Assembly: GCA_004802725.1 (NCBI GenBank) | Contig: SGPM01000057.1 | Location: forward strand, 1 to 64,000 | From: Antrodiella citrinella | Taxonomy: Eukaryota; Basidiomycota; Agaricomycetes; Polyporales; Steccherinaceae | Reading direction: 5' to 3' | DNA length: 64,000 nucleotides | Part shown: piece after piece, positions 10,434 to 22,554 of the stretch | Layout: every line of letters starts with the position of its first letter | Position numbering within the stretch: the stretch's first letter is position 1 | Made by a program: the position numbers and the translations under genes | Notes under the pieces: generated by a model | Seen by the model: only the letters and a program-made list of their open reading frames with translations | Database searches by the model: none | Told to the model about the DNA's origin: nothing

Positions 10434-13370
10434 ATGCTTTCACCTTCGCCGATCACGCCTTCAAGACAACCTACGCCGTCCAGCTCGACTTCGCCACCAC
10501 CACAATCTCATAATCCATTATCGATACGATTGTACAAAGTCCTCGCAACCAACTTTGACGATGCGTCCACGAAGGAGGCGTTGAATACCCTCGCGGAATT
10601 GTACGCGCCTGTACCACCTGTGAACGGACACATATCGAGTAGGGGGAAGGGCAAAGAGAGAGCGGTGAATGGGGACATGGACGAAGACGACGAAGAGTCA
10701 GATTCAGATGATTTGGCAGATAACGCCGAGTCCGAAAGGAGGAATGGTATACTCACCTCCGTCGTGGTCCCCGGAGAACTTGTGCCAGGCGAAACTGCTG
10801 CAAGAGCGCGAAAGAACCTAAAACGAGACGTGCAGACAAGGCTAGCGGAGTCCAGTCGTATGTTTCTGAACGCTTTCGCGGAAGTGGATAATGTGAGTAC
10901 GTGCCGCATGTAACTATGGCCCAGATTTCGCATATTGAAACGTTGAACGTGTTACTTGTAGCAACTAGATACTCTGCAAGAACATATTGATTCTATGCGG
11001 ACGCGTTGCGACGAGGCTCAAAATCAGCTGGCTGAGACGAACGAGTCCTGCAAATCCTTATTAGATCGCGCAGGAAGTCTTCGCGAGCAGAGGTAAGTAG
11101 ACCACTCTATTCATACTACGGCGTGATAATTGATCTCGCTTTGGTCAGGCAGATTGTGACGACGAAGCAAAGCATAGTCTCATTGTTTCTGGATCGCTTT
11201 ACATTGACACCGGAAGAGGCGGAAGCCATCACTTCGAGAGAGGTGCCCGTAGCCAAGCGGTTCTTCTCTGCTATGTCAAAGGCAGAACGAATACGAGAAG
11301 ACTGCCGCGTCCTGATGGCCGGAGAGGACGGCCCCGCACAAGCAGGGTATGCAGAGATTGTGAAATTCCCATTTGTGATTGTACTTATCTGTTTTCTTTT
11401 GTTCCTAAGGCTCGACATCATGACTGCTACTTCCTCATACCTTGAGCAAGCATATGAGAAAATTTTTCGGTGGTGCTCCTTCGAGTTTCGCCAGATGGGC
11501 AGAGACGCACAGTTGGACGTCAATCCGGCAATGCGAGAAGCTGTGCGGCGGCTACAGCAGCGTCCGGAGCTTTTGAAGTAAGCACATCGCTCTCGTTTCA
11601 ATTCCTTCTTTGTAGCTGACAATGTGCATAGCGAGGCTCTTACTTACTTGTCTCAAACTCGACAATCCACTCTACTGAGTAGTTTCACCGATGCCCTCAC
11701 AAGAGGTGGACCAAATGGTCTCCCCCGGCCTATCGAGCTTCATGCTCACGACCCACTACGATATGTCGGTGATATGCTGGCCTGGGTACATCAAAGCATC
11801 GCTGCAGAACGAGAGTTCCTGGAAGGTCTGTTCGGTGTTAGAAGTGATGGACGTATGGTTGGTAGTGTGCGGTCATTCAAACAGAGTGTGGAGGAGGAAT
11901 GGATGACTGAGCTCATGGATGCTGCGGTTGGGAAGCTCTGTACACCGCTCAAGGTCAGTATGCTCGCATAAACTAACTGTTGGGGTGTAGTTGACATGGT
12001 TTTATTGTAGGTGCGGGTACAACAGACCGTCCGATCGCAAGAAAGCAGTATCACGCTATACAAGATTGCTAATCTGCTACAATTCTACTTCCTGACGATG
12101 CAGCGGACTATTGGGTCGGATGCAGCACTGTCGGTGACACTCAAGGAGTATGTTCTCTGCACTCACTACTCGGAAGGCTGATCGCTGATGCTCTGAAATC
12201 AGAATGACAGAAATGTCATATCAAGTGTTTTTCGATACCATTGGTGCCCATGGCCGCTCACTACTTCGTACACCACTAGTGAGTAGTGCATTTTTTTCTC
12301 TGATGTTGAGCTGACAGTCTATAATAGGACCTAGAGGATCGTGACCTTTCACCGCCGTTTTCAATATTGGACCATGTTCAGATTCTTCGCGAAATCACCT
12401 TCGTCTACGAGTCGTCCGTCGCCGAGGGCGAGCCTCTGGAAGCGCAAGCATCTGGGTTCCGCGATATTCTAGACCAATTGGTCGATCCAGCTATTGAGAT
12501 GACCCTCGTTGCTAGCGAACAGAAGCAGAGGCAGAGACCTGCATGGGACCGTGCCGTGTTTGTGCTGAACACGTTTACATATCTCCAGGTGCGTGTACAT
12601 TGGAAGTGGGCGTGTTGACCGGTACTGATAGCATTGTAGAGCGCGTTAGAACCGTTCGCTTTCACCGCGGAGAAACAGGACATGCTTCAGTCGTTGATAG
12701 ATACACGGATCATGGAGTTGATCAATGAGCATGTACGTGCTCTTTCGTTTCTCCGACGTCCTACTCGCTGACCCAAAGCATTTTCTAGTACGGCACTATC
12801 ATCATGGACACAGGACTGGGTGATGTCATTGAGTCATGGAAAGCTCATGAAGGCAATGTATGTTTTTTGCAGATACTCTCACTTCGTATCACAAGTCTGA
12901 CCGCTCTTTTCTTCGTGTAGGAACCACTCTCCCGCCTCCCAACATCCTCCCCTGCCCGCCTTCAAAACGCCCTGCACAAGTTCTCCCTCTGGCTGACCAG
13001 CCACACCGTCGACCACTCCCCCCGTCTCGCCCAACTCGCCGTCCAGACACTCGCGACACGCATTCACCAGAAAGCCCTGGAACGGCTGGTGCAGACGTAC
13101 AAATGGTTCTGCGAAGAGGTCAAGAAGCCGGAGAATAGGTACGAGGCGGCTGCGACGTTGTTGGGGAGTGAGAGGCCGTTCGGGCAGGTGCATTTGCTGT
13201 ACCAGATTTTCGGGATTGAGGAGGAGGAGAGTGAGAGTGAGGAGGAAAGTGAAGAGGAGGAAGAGGAAGAGGACGCCAGAGAGGAGGAGGATGGTGACGA
13301 AGACGACGATGCTAATGAAGATGAAGACGAAGACGGAGATGGGGAAGAGGAGGAAGAGGAGGGCTCGTAG
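10434..13370 (+). CDS. COG6: Conserved oligomeric Golgi complex subunit 6
   Basis: Multi-exon gene with introns of about 50-60 bases. COG6 belongs to lobe B of the COG tether for retrograde intra-Golgi vesicles. Exon 1 (10434-10892) starts MLSPSPITPSRQ and contains the family block NPLSIRLYKVLATNFDDAST with ARARKNLKRDVQTRLAESSR. Exon 2 (10962-11092) is coiled coil: LDTLQEHIDSMRTRCDEAQ. Later exons carry EEAEAITSREVPVAKRFFSA, WCSFEFRQMGRDAQLDVNP, LHAHDPLRYVGDMLAWVHQS and FDTIGAHGRSLLRTP-type segments in COG6 order. The last exon ends with a run of about 50 residues that is almost only Glu and Asp, before the TAG at 13368; I do not expect that in other COG6 proteins. It converges with the hydrolase gene downstream. 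Confidence 0.92.
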
Positions 13371-13638
13371 AGATCTAGTCAGTAGTGGGAAGCTATATGA
13401 ATATCATGTCTGTGCCTACTGATCGCTCAATAGGTCAACGTTCAACTTCCACGCCGCAACGCAAGCAGGCAGTGAACAGCAGCTCAATGGTATATAAACG
13501 ATGTGGTCTAGTCTAGTACAAACAGCACAAGTAAATCCGCATACATACATACATGCAACTCACATCTATACAATGGGGAAGATATCGCAAGCCCAACGGG
13601 GGAAGTAAGACTGAAACTTGAACTGACTAGTACTGATA

Positions 13639-15463
13639 TTAAAATCCGCTGAAAAGCTTCGATTCTCCGGTTCCACTTGAGAACGTGTCAAATGAGTCCA
13701 GGTAGGCTTTCTCCACGAAAGCAACATCATCTCTGCCTTCCTGACGAACCCAGCCATTGTCACTAACGACGAACTGTGGTTTGGGACGAGCGGGCAAATC
13801 ACACTGGACAGGCGGTAGTAAGTAACGAGGTTGGCGGCTTGAGAAACTGGATTACATACCTCTGAAAGTGCACGGAAATATTCCGTGATGGGTCTCACAT
13901 ACCAGCGTCCGATAGTACCATCTGGATTTTGTTCGAACCAGCCCATGTGTCCTCCGCCACGAGTCACGGCGAGGATAATCCAGGGGTTCCTCTCGACCTA
14001 TGAAAACAATTCCAGTCTTTAAACGACGAAGTATTTGCGAGAGTCGCCTACCTCAGTGATTGGCAAGGTCAAATCGGCCACCATTGGATCGTCCCTTGAG
14101 TTGATGCCCAGTAATGGAATGCTGACGTTGTCAACCACCTTCGAGGAGCTGATATGGGCGTAGTAGTCGTTCGCGTCCTTGTAACCCCAAATCGGTGCAG
14201 TCCACAAATCATCGACCTCCTTGAGGGACAATTTCTTATGCGACAGGGTACGCCGGATATAGTCATGGCTGACTAGGAGCTGGTCAGACGGTGCAGAGAG
14301 GTAGACGTCGCTGTGCAGATTTAAGAGTGTCATCAGAGCGCCACCCATGACATAGCGATAGACGAGACGGTTGAGAAAAGTCCCTTGTTCCAGGTGCTCG
14401 CTCCCTCGTTTGAAGTCCCATGGGTTGGCCAGAACGACAGCACCACTGAGAGGACAGTTGGCGCCTTCCTCACCAACATACTTCGCAACAATGTTCCCAC
14501 CAAGAGAAAAGCCTGAAGATGATTGATCATCATAGAAGCACCGTCAGTCGAAGGAAGTTTGATATGTGGCAGCGCAATTGCAACCACACACCTAAACCGA
14601 AGACCGTGCTCTGGGGGAAGGTATGGCAAATGTATGAGACGAGAGTCCTGTAATCGTCGGAAGACCCTGCCTGTATGCCATAATATTGTCAGAGTAAGTC
14701 TTTGAACTGTAGAACGAGACGTACGTGATATAACCTGGGCGTGATGACGGGGCTGCCATTGCATCCGCGATAATTTAAGACCACTGCCCGAGCCCCGAGG
14801 CCGCCGGACTCGATGGGGGCCGTCAGATGGGTCAAAGCCGCACGAACATAATGTTCATGAGACCCGCCGGTCAGTCCATGAGCGACGGCGACAACCAATT
14901 CACCCTCCTTGATAGGATGGGTATTGGTCGGCGGGGAAATGTCGATAGTAAGAAGACCTGTAGTGTATAACGTTAACGTTCGAGCACACGTCGAAATACG
15001 TGAGGACAGACCTCCGTCCGCAATTTGAATATGTTTCCTGTACAAAAGCTCAGAACGGCGCGCCAGACAATTCGTGTTGTGCTTACCTTTCGTATACTAT
15101 GGGATCGACAGCGCTGAAGTCTCCCACGACGGAGAAGATTGTCTGCGTGTCCCCTCTGCAGTTGTTGAGAACGAGCTTTGCGTGCATAAATGTTTAATCT
15201 TACATAGGCAGCCACCACGCCTCCCTGAAACCTCCAGCAGCGAGAGATGGAACTCTGGTCTTGAGCAATTCGGCTAGATCGACCTTCATGTGTGCCTTCG
15301 CGTCGTCGAAGCAGTAGTAGAGGTCAACGCGCGGTCGCCGTCTAAAAGAATGGAGAGCATAGTCGCCGACAATTAGCAGACCTCTGACGAGCCAGACGAT
15401 AAACGTCGAGACTATTTCCAGAGGGTCGGTCGTCGTTGTCTGCAAGTTTGTCGTTGTGGACAT
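13639..15463 (-). CDS. Alpha/beta hydrolase of the ABHD1/3 - yeast EHT1/EEB1/YMR210W family
   Basis: Multi-exon gene, ATG at 15463 (MSTTTNLQTTTT) followed by a hydrophobic segment IVSTFIVWLVRGLLIVG, then the region LKTRVPSLAAGGFREAWWLP. The fold is marked by GELVVAVAHGLTGGSHEHYV (oxyanion side), AVVLNYRGCNGSPV, the nucleophile elbow FSLGGNIVAKYVGEEG around 14470-14510, the acid loop LGINSRDDPMV near 14090-14120 and the catalytic histidine GGGHMGWFE near 13940-13970. Ser, Asp and His of the triad are therefore all present. In yeast this family holds medium-chain acyltransferases/esterases making ethyl esters and a monoacylglycerol-type lipase; which activity applies here cannot be decided. Stop TAA at 13639-13641. 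A 210-base divergent promoter separates it from HSF1. Confidence 0.85.
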
Positions 15464-15673
15464 GGATGCCGAGTCAATGGGCACTTTGATCCAGCGTAGT
15501 CCTCATAAGGCAAAAAGCGCCCATATTACGACACCAATCTGTTCCTCACTGTCCCTCACTCAAATTGAAATACACAACATCCTTTCTTCAACGATCCAGA
15601 CGACGACGACGACAGCTTCATCGCAAATAACGACGACGACGAGGCACATAGACACCTGCAATAGCTGTTTGTG
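15464..15673. promoter_or_regulatory. Divergent promoter of the hydrolase and HSF1, with GAC microsatellite
   Basis: The 210 bases between opposite start codons contain two short (GAC)n runs, at about 15598-15613 and 15632-15643. I looked for the nGAAnnTTC heat-shock element and saw no convincing array. Confidence 0.45.
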
Positions 15674-17996
15674 ATGTCCGCAGATCAGCAGCTTGCAGTC
15701 GCACGAACGACGAGGGGCGAGTCTACACATTTGAGCAAGGCCGCGCGACAAGTTGTACCTCCATTTTTGCAGAAACTATACGAGTAAGTTTGGCACAACT
15801 TTCAAAGTGAGCACTTCTCACTCCGGATTAGGATTGTGAACGACTCGAGGAATGATGAGTTGATAAGGTGGTCGGATACTGGAGATTCTTTCTACGGTAT
15901 GTCCCGATATACACCTTTGCCATTCTATACTTATTCCTTTGGCCCTTAGTTTTGAATCATGAACGGTTCGCTAGGGAGGTACTGGGACGATGGTTCAAGC
16001 ACCAGAAATTCACGTCTTTCGTCCGGCAACTCAACATGTATGGCTTTCACAAGATTCCTCATCTACAACAGGGCGTCCTCAGGAGCGAGTCGGATACCGA
16101 ACCCTGGCATTTTGAGCACCCCCATTTTCATCGTGGGCAACCTGACCTACTATGTCTCATTCAACGCAAAAAGCAGCCGGCCCACGGGGAGGAAGCTCAG
16201 ATGGACATTCATGAACCCGCGCACATTACAGGTCCCCCGTTACCACTGACTAATGGCCAAGTAATGGACATCAACTCTGTCGTCAGTGGGATTGCTGCTA
16301 TCAAACGGCACCAGCAGGCCATTTCGACGGACCTCAACGAACTCAAGACATCGAACCAGCAGCTTTGGCAAGAGGCACTTGCTGCGAGGGAACGTCATAA
16401 GAAGCATCAGGACACGATTAACCGAATATTGAAGTTCTTGGCCGGTGTGTTTGGACATGCAGCGGGGACAGGACAACACAAATCAGACGTGTCTCCTACC
16501 TCACCACCTCGGGTTGTAATTCCGAGGAAGAGACAGAGGCTGATGATTGAAGACTCGAATGACCCGAAGGAACATAATATGCAGGAAGTGGAAGATGACC
16601 AGGGTGTTAGGGGCAACGCTGAATCGTCGTATTCTTCTGGTACGTTCATGTTGCTCATTTCTCGTATATTTCGCTGATAGGGTGTTCTTCAATAGCCAAA
16701 TATGCCCAAATGAGCACTCCAGAGATATCTACTGCTCGATCACCAACCCTGTCGGCCACTGAATCTTTCTCACCTGCAGTCACAGAATTACCACCCAACT
16801 ATTTCCCTAATGTTCAAGCCATCCGACCTACAGACACGTACTCCCGTAGCTCTACCGCCGAACCCTCCAAGGCTTCTTTGTCAAATGGTGCAGCATATAT
16901 GCCCGCCACAGTACCATCAGATCCACTTTCCCCCACCATGCAGTCTCTGACAGCGAACCAAACGGACCAAGGCCACATGTGGTCTATGTTCCAGCACATG
17001 CTCAATTCTCCTTCATCTATGCAGAAGCTCATGCAAGCTTTGGCGTCGCAGCAAGCGTACCCGATGGCCAACCTCCCTGATCCGCCACATCCCTCTTCTC
17101 CTGCGCCTGATATTCCTTCTTACCCGTCATCATCATCAGCATCCTCTACATCTCAAGTCATGATGTACGACCCCAACGCGTATGATGTATCTAGATTCCA
17201 CAATGGACCCGTGGACAACAATCTTGCCGGTCCTATGCTATCTGCACTGAGCGCTTCCTTACAACACGAAGACGAGCACGAGAGCGCTACTGCTCTAGAA
17301 CCGCTTCTTGACAATGCGACACGGCTGCAAAAGTCGTACCAAGACGCCCACGACATCGAATCAGACGTCGACGCCTTGCAATTGAGTATCAACACGCTCA
17401 TTGAGGGTCTAGGACTCGACCCTAACGCCATCGTCGAAGATCATCCTTTGCACGACGAGCTCGGTGCATCACAAGGCGCAGGCGGGTTTGACCCCAGCAT
17501 GTCGAGCTCCTCCGGATTCGCCCCACCAGGCGGCCCCTCTTCCTCATCCATCGCGCCGAACGACACGTCGGCATCAACAGCGACCTCCCCCGTCCTCGAA
17601 CCCATCTCCGCCGACCCTGCCCCCGAGTTCGACTTCGATAACTTCTTCAACGAGCTATCTGCACGCAGCGCAGCGTCGGGGATGCAGTACCCAGACGTCC
17701 CGTCGCCCTTCGGCGATCCCGGCGGAGGCGGCCACATGGACATCTCTGGCTCGCTGTCGAACCTCTCGCCTGGGGGCGACGCCAACCCGGAGCAGCTTGC
17801 TGCGTTCTTAGACGAGGTGTCGAGCGACGCGTCGGGCCCGCCGGTCGTTCCTGAGGAGATCACTGCTACGTCGGCGACGGCGTCAGGGAAGGGGAAGAAG
17901 AGGAAGTCGGACGTGGTTGAATTGCTGGAAGAGGTCGCAAGGGTGAATGCTGAAGATGACGGGGACGTGTCTCCGCAGGTGAAGAGGAAACGCTAG
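15674..17996 (+). CDS. HSF1: Heat shock transcription factor, Hsf1-type
   Basis: Four or more exons; exon 1 15674-15783, exon 2 15832-15896, exon 3 from 15950. The first three encode the winged-helix DNA-binding domain: VVPPFLQKLYEIVNDSRNDE, LIRWSDTGDSFYVLNHERFA, then WFKHQKFTSFVRQLNMYGF with the recognition helix, FHKIP and WHFEHPHFHRGQPDLL. A trimerisation coiled coil follows (SGIAAIKRHQQAISTDLNEL to TINRILKFLAGVFG). The rest is long, Ser/Pro-rich and disordered; a helix-like patch with ATRLQKSYQDAHDIESDVDA and LIEGLGLDPNAIVEDHP may be the carboxyl oligomerisation control region, which is inference. It ends with a Lys/Arg-rich GKGKKRKSD and VKRKR signal, likely nuclear targeting. Hsf1 trimers bind heat-shock elements to drive chaperone genes. 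Confidence 0.93.
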
Positions 17997-18813
17997 GGTT
18001 CTCGTACCCTCTTCTTTCCTCGGGTTGTGTTATTTTGCAAGATGTAATTATATGATGTACGGACCTAGTGGGTGACATCGCATCGCAGCGTTATCTCCAT
18101 TTTGTATTGTTCTATATTCTTGATATTGTCGCTACACGAGTTGCTTTTCGTTATTTCTTTCTTTCGTTCAGGGAAAACGAGTGGGTAGTAGTAGGCAGTA
18201 CTAGAATAGATAGTAGGAAAGCAACCTTGGGAGGCTAATTCGATACTGTAGACTGACGATGAGAAAAACAGATAGTGTACTTGTAACGCACTCGAAGTAG
18301 TATATTATACCGTGCAGTGACTAGCTAGAGGGAGATTCAAAAACATACGTGGTCGTACGCCATATAGGAAGAGACAATTTGAGCGCCGGGGAGAGGAAAG
18401 TAAGATGTGTAAGGGAAGGGGAAGGATTTACATCACAACATAAGATGAGATGAACCGCACAGAGATGGCGGTGGGGATGGGTGTCAGTCAGTCGGGAGAT
18501 AGAGCAAAATAAAGTTAAGAACGAGTGTGAGTAGATGGGATGGGACAGAGGATGGAAGGCAAAGGGGCGCAAGGGACAGTGTGTCAAAATGGTATCATTG
18601 AAGCAAGAGGAGATGTGACAAATAACATAAAATGTTGTATGTACAACGAAGATGGGAGAAAGTGAGTTTGAGAAGCATGGCGCGCATGGCGAAGCACAAG
18701 CAAAAATGCGAAGGAACGAGGAAAACGAGAATACCGATCCCACTCCGAACTCAAGGAGTAACCAAAGAAATTGAACTAAAAACCAACCAAGAGTAAAAGC
18801 GTGAAGGGAGCAC
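17997..18813. other. Convergent 3' intergenic stretch, HSF1 / arrestin-like gene
   Basis: About 820 bases between the stop codons of two converging genes. Long antisense-looking frames occur (18321-18875) but have no family features. I treat it as untranslated 3' ends and spacer. Confidence 0.5.
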
Positions 18814-21800
18814 TCATCCATCGTACGTAGACACCTTCGTAGGCATTGGCGGCGGCCTCGGCGTCGCGATATCAAAACCCGGGGTGAAAGGTGTGAACGG
18901 ATTCATCGTCAGCTCCGGGCCTGCACCAATCCCAGTCCCGTTCCCGTTCGGACTAACAAGACCATGGACGCTGTCTATCGCCTGGATCTTTGCCGCCGTC
19001 CGCGCGTCCTCCTCCTTCGTCTGGTCGATGTACTCCCTCGGCGGTCGAGGAGCCAACGGGGGCGGAGGAGGGGTGTTCATCATCGTCACGCTGTCCGATC
19101 GCTGGAGGTGTGCGTTGCCGTTGCTATTCACACCGCTGGGCTGTGAAGTGTATGCAGGAGAGGAGTACACGCCCGGGGGTGACTGTTGTGGTACGTATCC
19201 GTACTGCGATGGTGGTGGCGGGGATGGTGTAGAATGAGGCTGAGGTGCGTCCTGCGCTTCGTACATAGCGCGTAATCTCGCCTTCTCCTCAGCAGCAGAC
19301 AGCGGCTGGGACGACGACGAGGGCGGATTCGGTTGTGTGCGAGGATTGGGCAACGCACCCCGCAGAGAACCACCTCCTGCACCACGCAACGACCCGCCTC
19401 CCGGGGATGTTCTCGTGCGCGGTGGAGGCGTAGGAGGGAGCCCACCGGCTCCTCCGTTAGCCATCTGTCCCATAGGAGGCGTATAGGGGGCTGGGGGTAC
19501 CGCAGCTGCAGACGCATCTTGAGCTTCATACCGTAACCGCAGCTGCTCTTTTTCGGAGATGGCACTCATGGGACCAGCGGGGGCTTGCATCTGCATTGGC
19601 GGTGTGGTAGGAGGTCCTGGTGGACTGACAGGCCGTCCAGATGCAGCAGGGATCGCGTAAGGTGGAACTGCACTCTGCGGATACATAGGGACGTTGTTGA
19701 TCGTCGAGGCAGCGGGCGACCGAAGGGCTGCTGCAAATGCGACGGCATCCTGTGTCTCGTACGCCTTCTTCAGTCTGTCCTTCTCTGACAACGCGTCGAA
19801 TGCAGACATCGGCGATGTGACTTCTCCTGAAAAGGATCGCGGGGAGTTCGCATATCCGTTCATCGCTGCGTGACCATTGCTTTGTTGAGAGGGCTTGGAT
19901 GACGGTGCCGTGCTCCCAGGTCCGTACAACGCTTCGTACGAGATCGGTGCAGACGCAGGCGGTTCACCTGTCGAACCATCCTGTATCCCGTATTGACTCC
20001 GTTCCACAGCAGCCTTTGCCTCATTGTATCTCTTCATCTCAGCTTTCTCCTCCTCAGCCGTGGGGAATTTTCGTCCCGACGAGTTCGCAGTAGACGAGTT
20101 GCCCGCAGACGCGTTCCGATTAACGCCAGCCATGGCTTGTGCGTACAGCGCTGCTCCGGTGAGCTGCGGAGACATGGGAGCAGACGCGGGCTGATTGCTA
20201 GAGCTGCCTCCTGCCGCTGGGGGTGTACTTGGGGGATCGATACCCTGCAAACGGCGCGCGGCAGCTTGTGCATCGTTGAACAGACGCGCTTTCTCCTCTT
20301 CTGCGGTCATCCACTTGGACGAGGACGAGCCCGCTGGTGCGCTAGCAACAGGTGATATGATGTCGTTTGCTGCTATGACACGCCCTGCATCGGTATGGCC
20401 GGTCTACACAGGGTGTCAATATACGGGAAATCCAGGTACTGAAAACAAGACGCACTGGTGGTGGACTTCCCAAACCGCCTTGGACGCGCTCAACATCAGC
20501 CACCGCTCTCTCATACAGTCGTCTCTTCTCCTCTTCTGCTGGTAACCAAGCATTTGACCGCGATGATGATCCCTGACCGCCTTGTAGCGTGTTTTGTCTG
20601 GTAGTCGAAGAGGTTTGCCTCTGATGCGACCTCTGAGCGGCGGCAGCCGCCACAGCAGCAGCTTGAGAAGCCGCCTCCTCCGGCATGTCGTCCGCGAAGT
20701 TGGTGACAGTCAACCTATTCGCAGCAGACGTACCTGCTCGGTCTGAAGTGCGCGCACGGAGGCCTGTACCCGTCGTGTTCGTATTTCCACCCGAAGTCGA
20801 CGAAGTATCTGAAGCGACAGGGCGGCTGTTGGAGGCAGACGATGCGGCGACAGCAGCAGCCGCCGACCCACTGATTTGCAACACCTCGGCCGCCGCAAGG
20901 CCAGCGCTGCTGTGGAAGCCGAACTCGTCCGCTGTATTGCGGTATGCTGAACCGCCTGCACTGCCATTCATCGCTGGAGATGTGTTGAAGCGCACAGACG
21001 ATAGATTATCGCTGTTCGCTGTGCCGGGCCGTTCGTTCAGCGACTGGAAGGGATGTACGTTGTTCAGAGATGGTCGTGGCTGGGTAGCGCTGGGAGAAAT
21101 CGGAGAGGTAGTTGGCACGATTTGCTGGCCAATTTGCGTTTGCGGGCTAGTTGGAGGGCCAAGGATCACAGAGCCGGGGATGCCTTGTGGCTGCGCTTGA
21201 ACACTTGCTGCCAATCCAATCCGTCGTACAGCTTCTACTGATACAGCCCTGTGAATGAATTACTGAATTAGACATTTCTGAAATGAGTGAGGAGATAAAG
21301 TCACGTACCTAGGCCAGTTGGAAATGATCACAGGCAAGTCAATCACAAGAGGCTTGCCAGTAGCCATAAGTGCCTTGACAATGAGGACGTAAGTGATATC
21401 AATATGTCTTGCAGCGTTCAACGTGGTCGTCGTGTGGTGGGATGGCACTGTCACTGAAAGTTCTGCCTTGTGCTGCGTTCCTCCATACAACGTCGCGTTG
21501 ACCGGTACCTTCTGCTCTCCCACATGCATCACCCTGACCTGCGGCGCGCCCTTCTTCCCCGTCATGTGCGGGCCTACGCGGAAGACCGTCGTCTCACGTA
21601 ACGAGAACTCGAAGCCGCGAAGAATGACGGTAGAGAGACTGTCGGAACGAACGATGGCATTGGCGAAGATGCGGTCACCTGGGCCAAAGCATGTGTGACT
21701 TCGTTCCACGGTGAGAGTAACCCCCTCCTGAGTGAGCCTGCGTCCTTCTGGCTGTGAGTATACTGGCCATGTGGAGTGCAGTTCGTGCTTGTCGATGATG

Positions 21801-22554
21801 ATGGGCGAAGAAGTCGCGATGATGTTCTGCTTGTCTCGTTTAAGGAAGCCTCTGTGCACGATGAAGATACGAACGTCAATGCTGCAACACAAGATGGATT
21901 GATTGAACTTACTTCTTCCCCTTGATGCAAAGCGTTGCAATGAGTTCATACTTGACACCGGCTAGTGTGAGACAATGAGTCCCAACTCTCTTCTAGCTAC
22001 TCACCAGTCAACTCACCGCCCTTTTCTAGTGCAATACTAGGGGGTATCGACTCCGGTATACGAATTTGGAACGGGAAATCTTGCTACAGGGCGGGATGAC
22101 CGGTGATGTAAGCGCCCAATATGCACCAAATCCGAATGGGTGACATACCGAAGACAACGTGCTGTACTCTTCACCGGACTGCCAGAGACTGATGGGACTT
22201 TGCCCTACAAAGTCGAAGAAGGTGTTGGTCAAACCGCCGCCGGGCAGCGTCTCTATTTTCCTGAGCTCTATCCTGACCCATTTCGCCTTGACTCCCTGTG
22301 GACCGACCCGAACCTCAATCGCCTACGCAGGAGGTTAGTGAGATCGCCGTAGTTAATACTAACGCACGTACACCCTTGACTGCTGCCTGCGGACGATCTG
22401 GTGGGCCTGGCGGGATACCCGGATACCCTGGTAGAGAGAATCAGCGGTCGGGCCATGATTGGAATGGTGGCCAGGAGTATTCACCTTGTACAAAGTCAAT
22501 GTTGGGGGGTGGTCGAAGCGTTCTATGAAACGGATTATCAGATACGATTCGCAT
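18814..22554 (-). CDS. Arrestin-like adaptor with a long disordered tail carrying EEEK-type repeats
   Basis: Start ATG at 22554 (MRIVSDNPFHRTLRPPPNID), then short exons giving a Gly/Pro loop (YPGIPPGPPDRPQAAVK), RVGPQGVKAKWVRIELRKIE and WQSGEEYSTLSS: the amino arrestin fold. The second half of the fold is at 21260-21900: HSTWPVYSQPEG, LTVERSHTCFGPGDRIFANA, GFEFSLRETTVFRVGPH, and ITYVLIVKALMATGKPLVID followed by LPVIISNWPR. About 800 residues of Ser/Ala/Pro-rich tail follow, with six or seven copies of a charged motif like AEEEKARLFNDAQAAARRL. Fungal arrestin-like proteins recruit Rsp5-type ubiquitin ligase to membrane transporters or act in pH signalling; I saw no clear PPxY motif, so the ligase link is unproven. 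No exact orthologue named. Confidence 0.75.
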
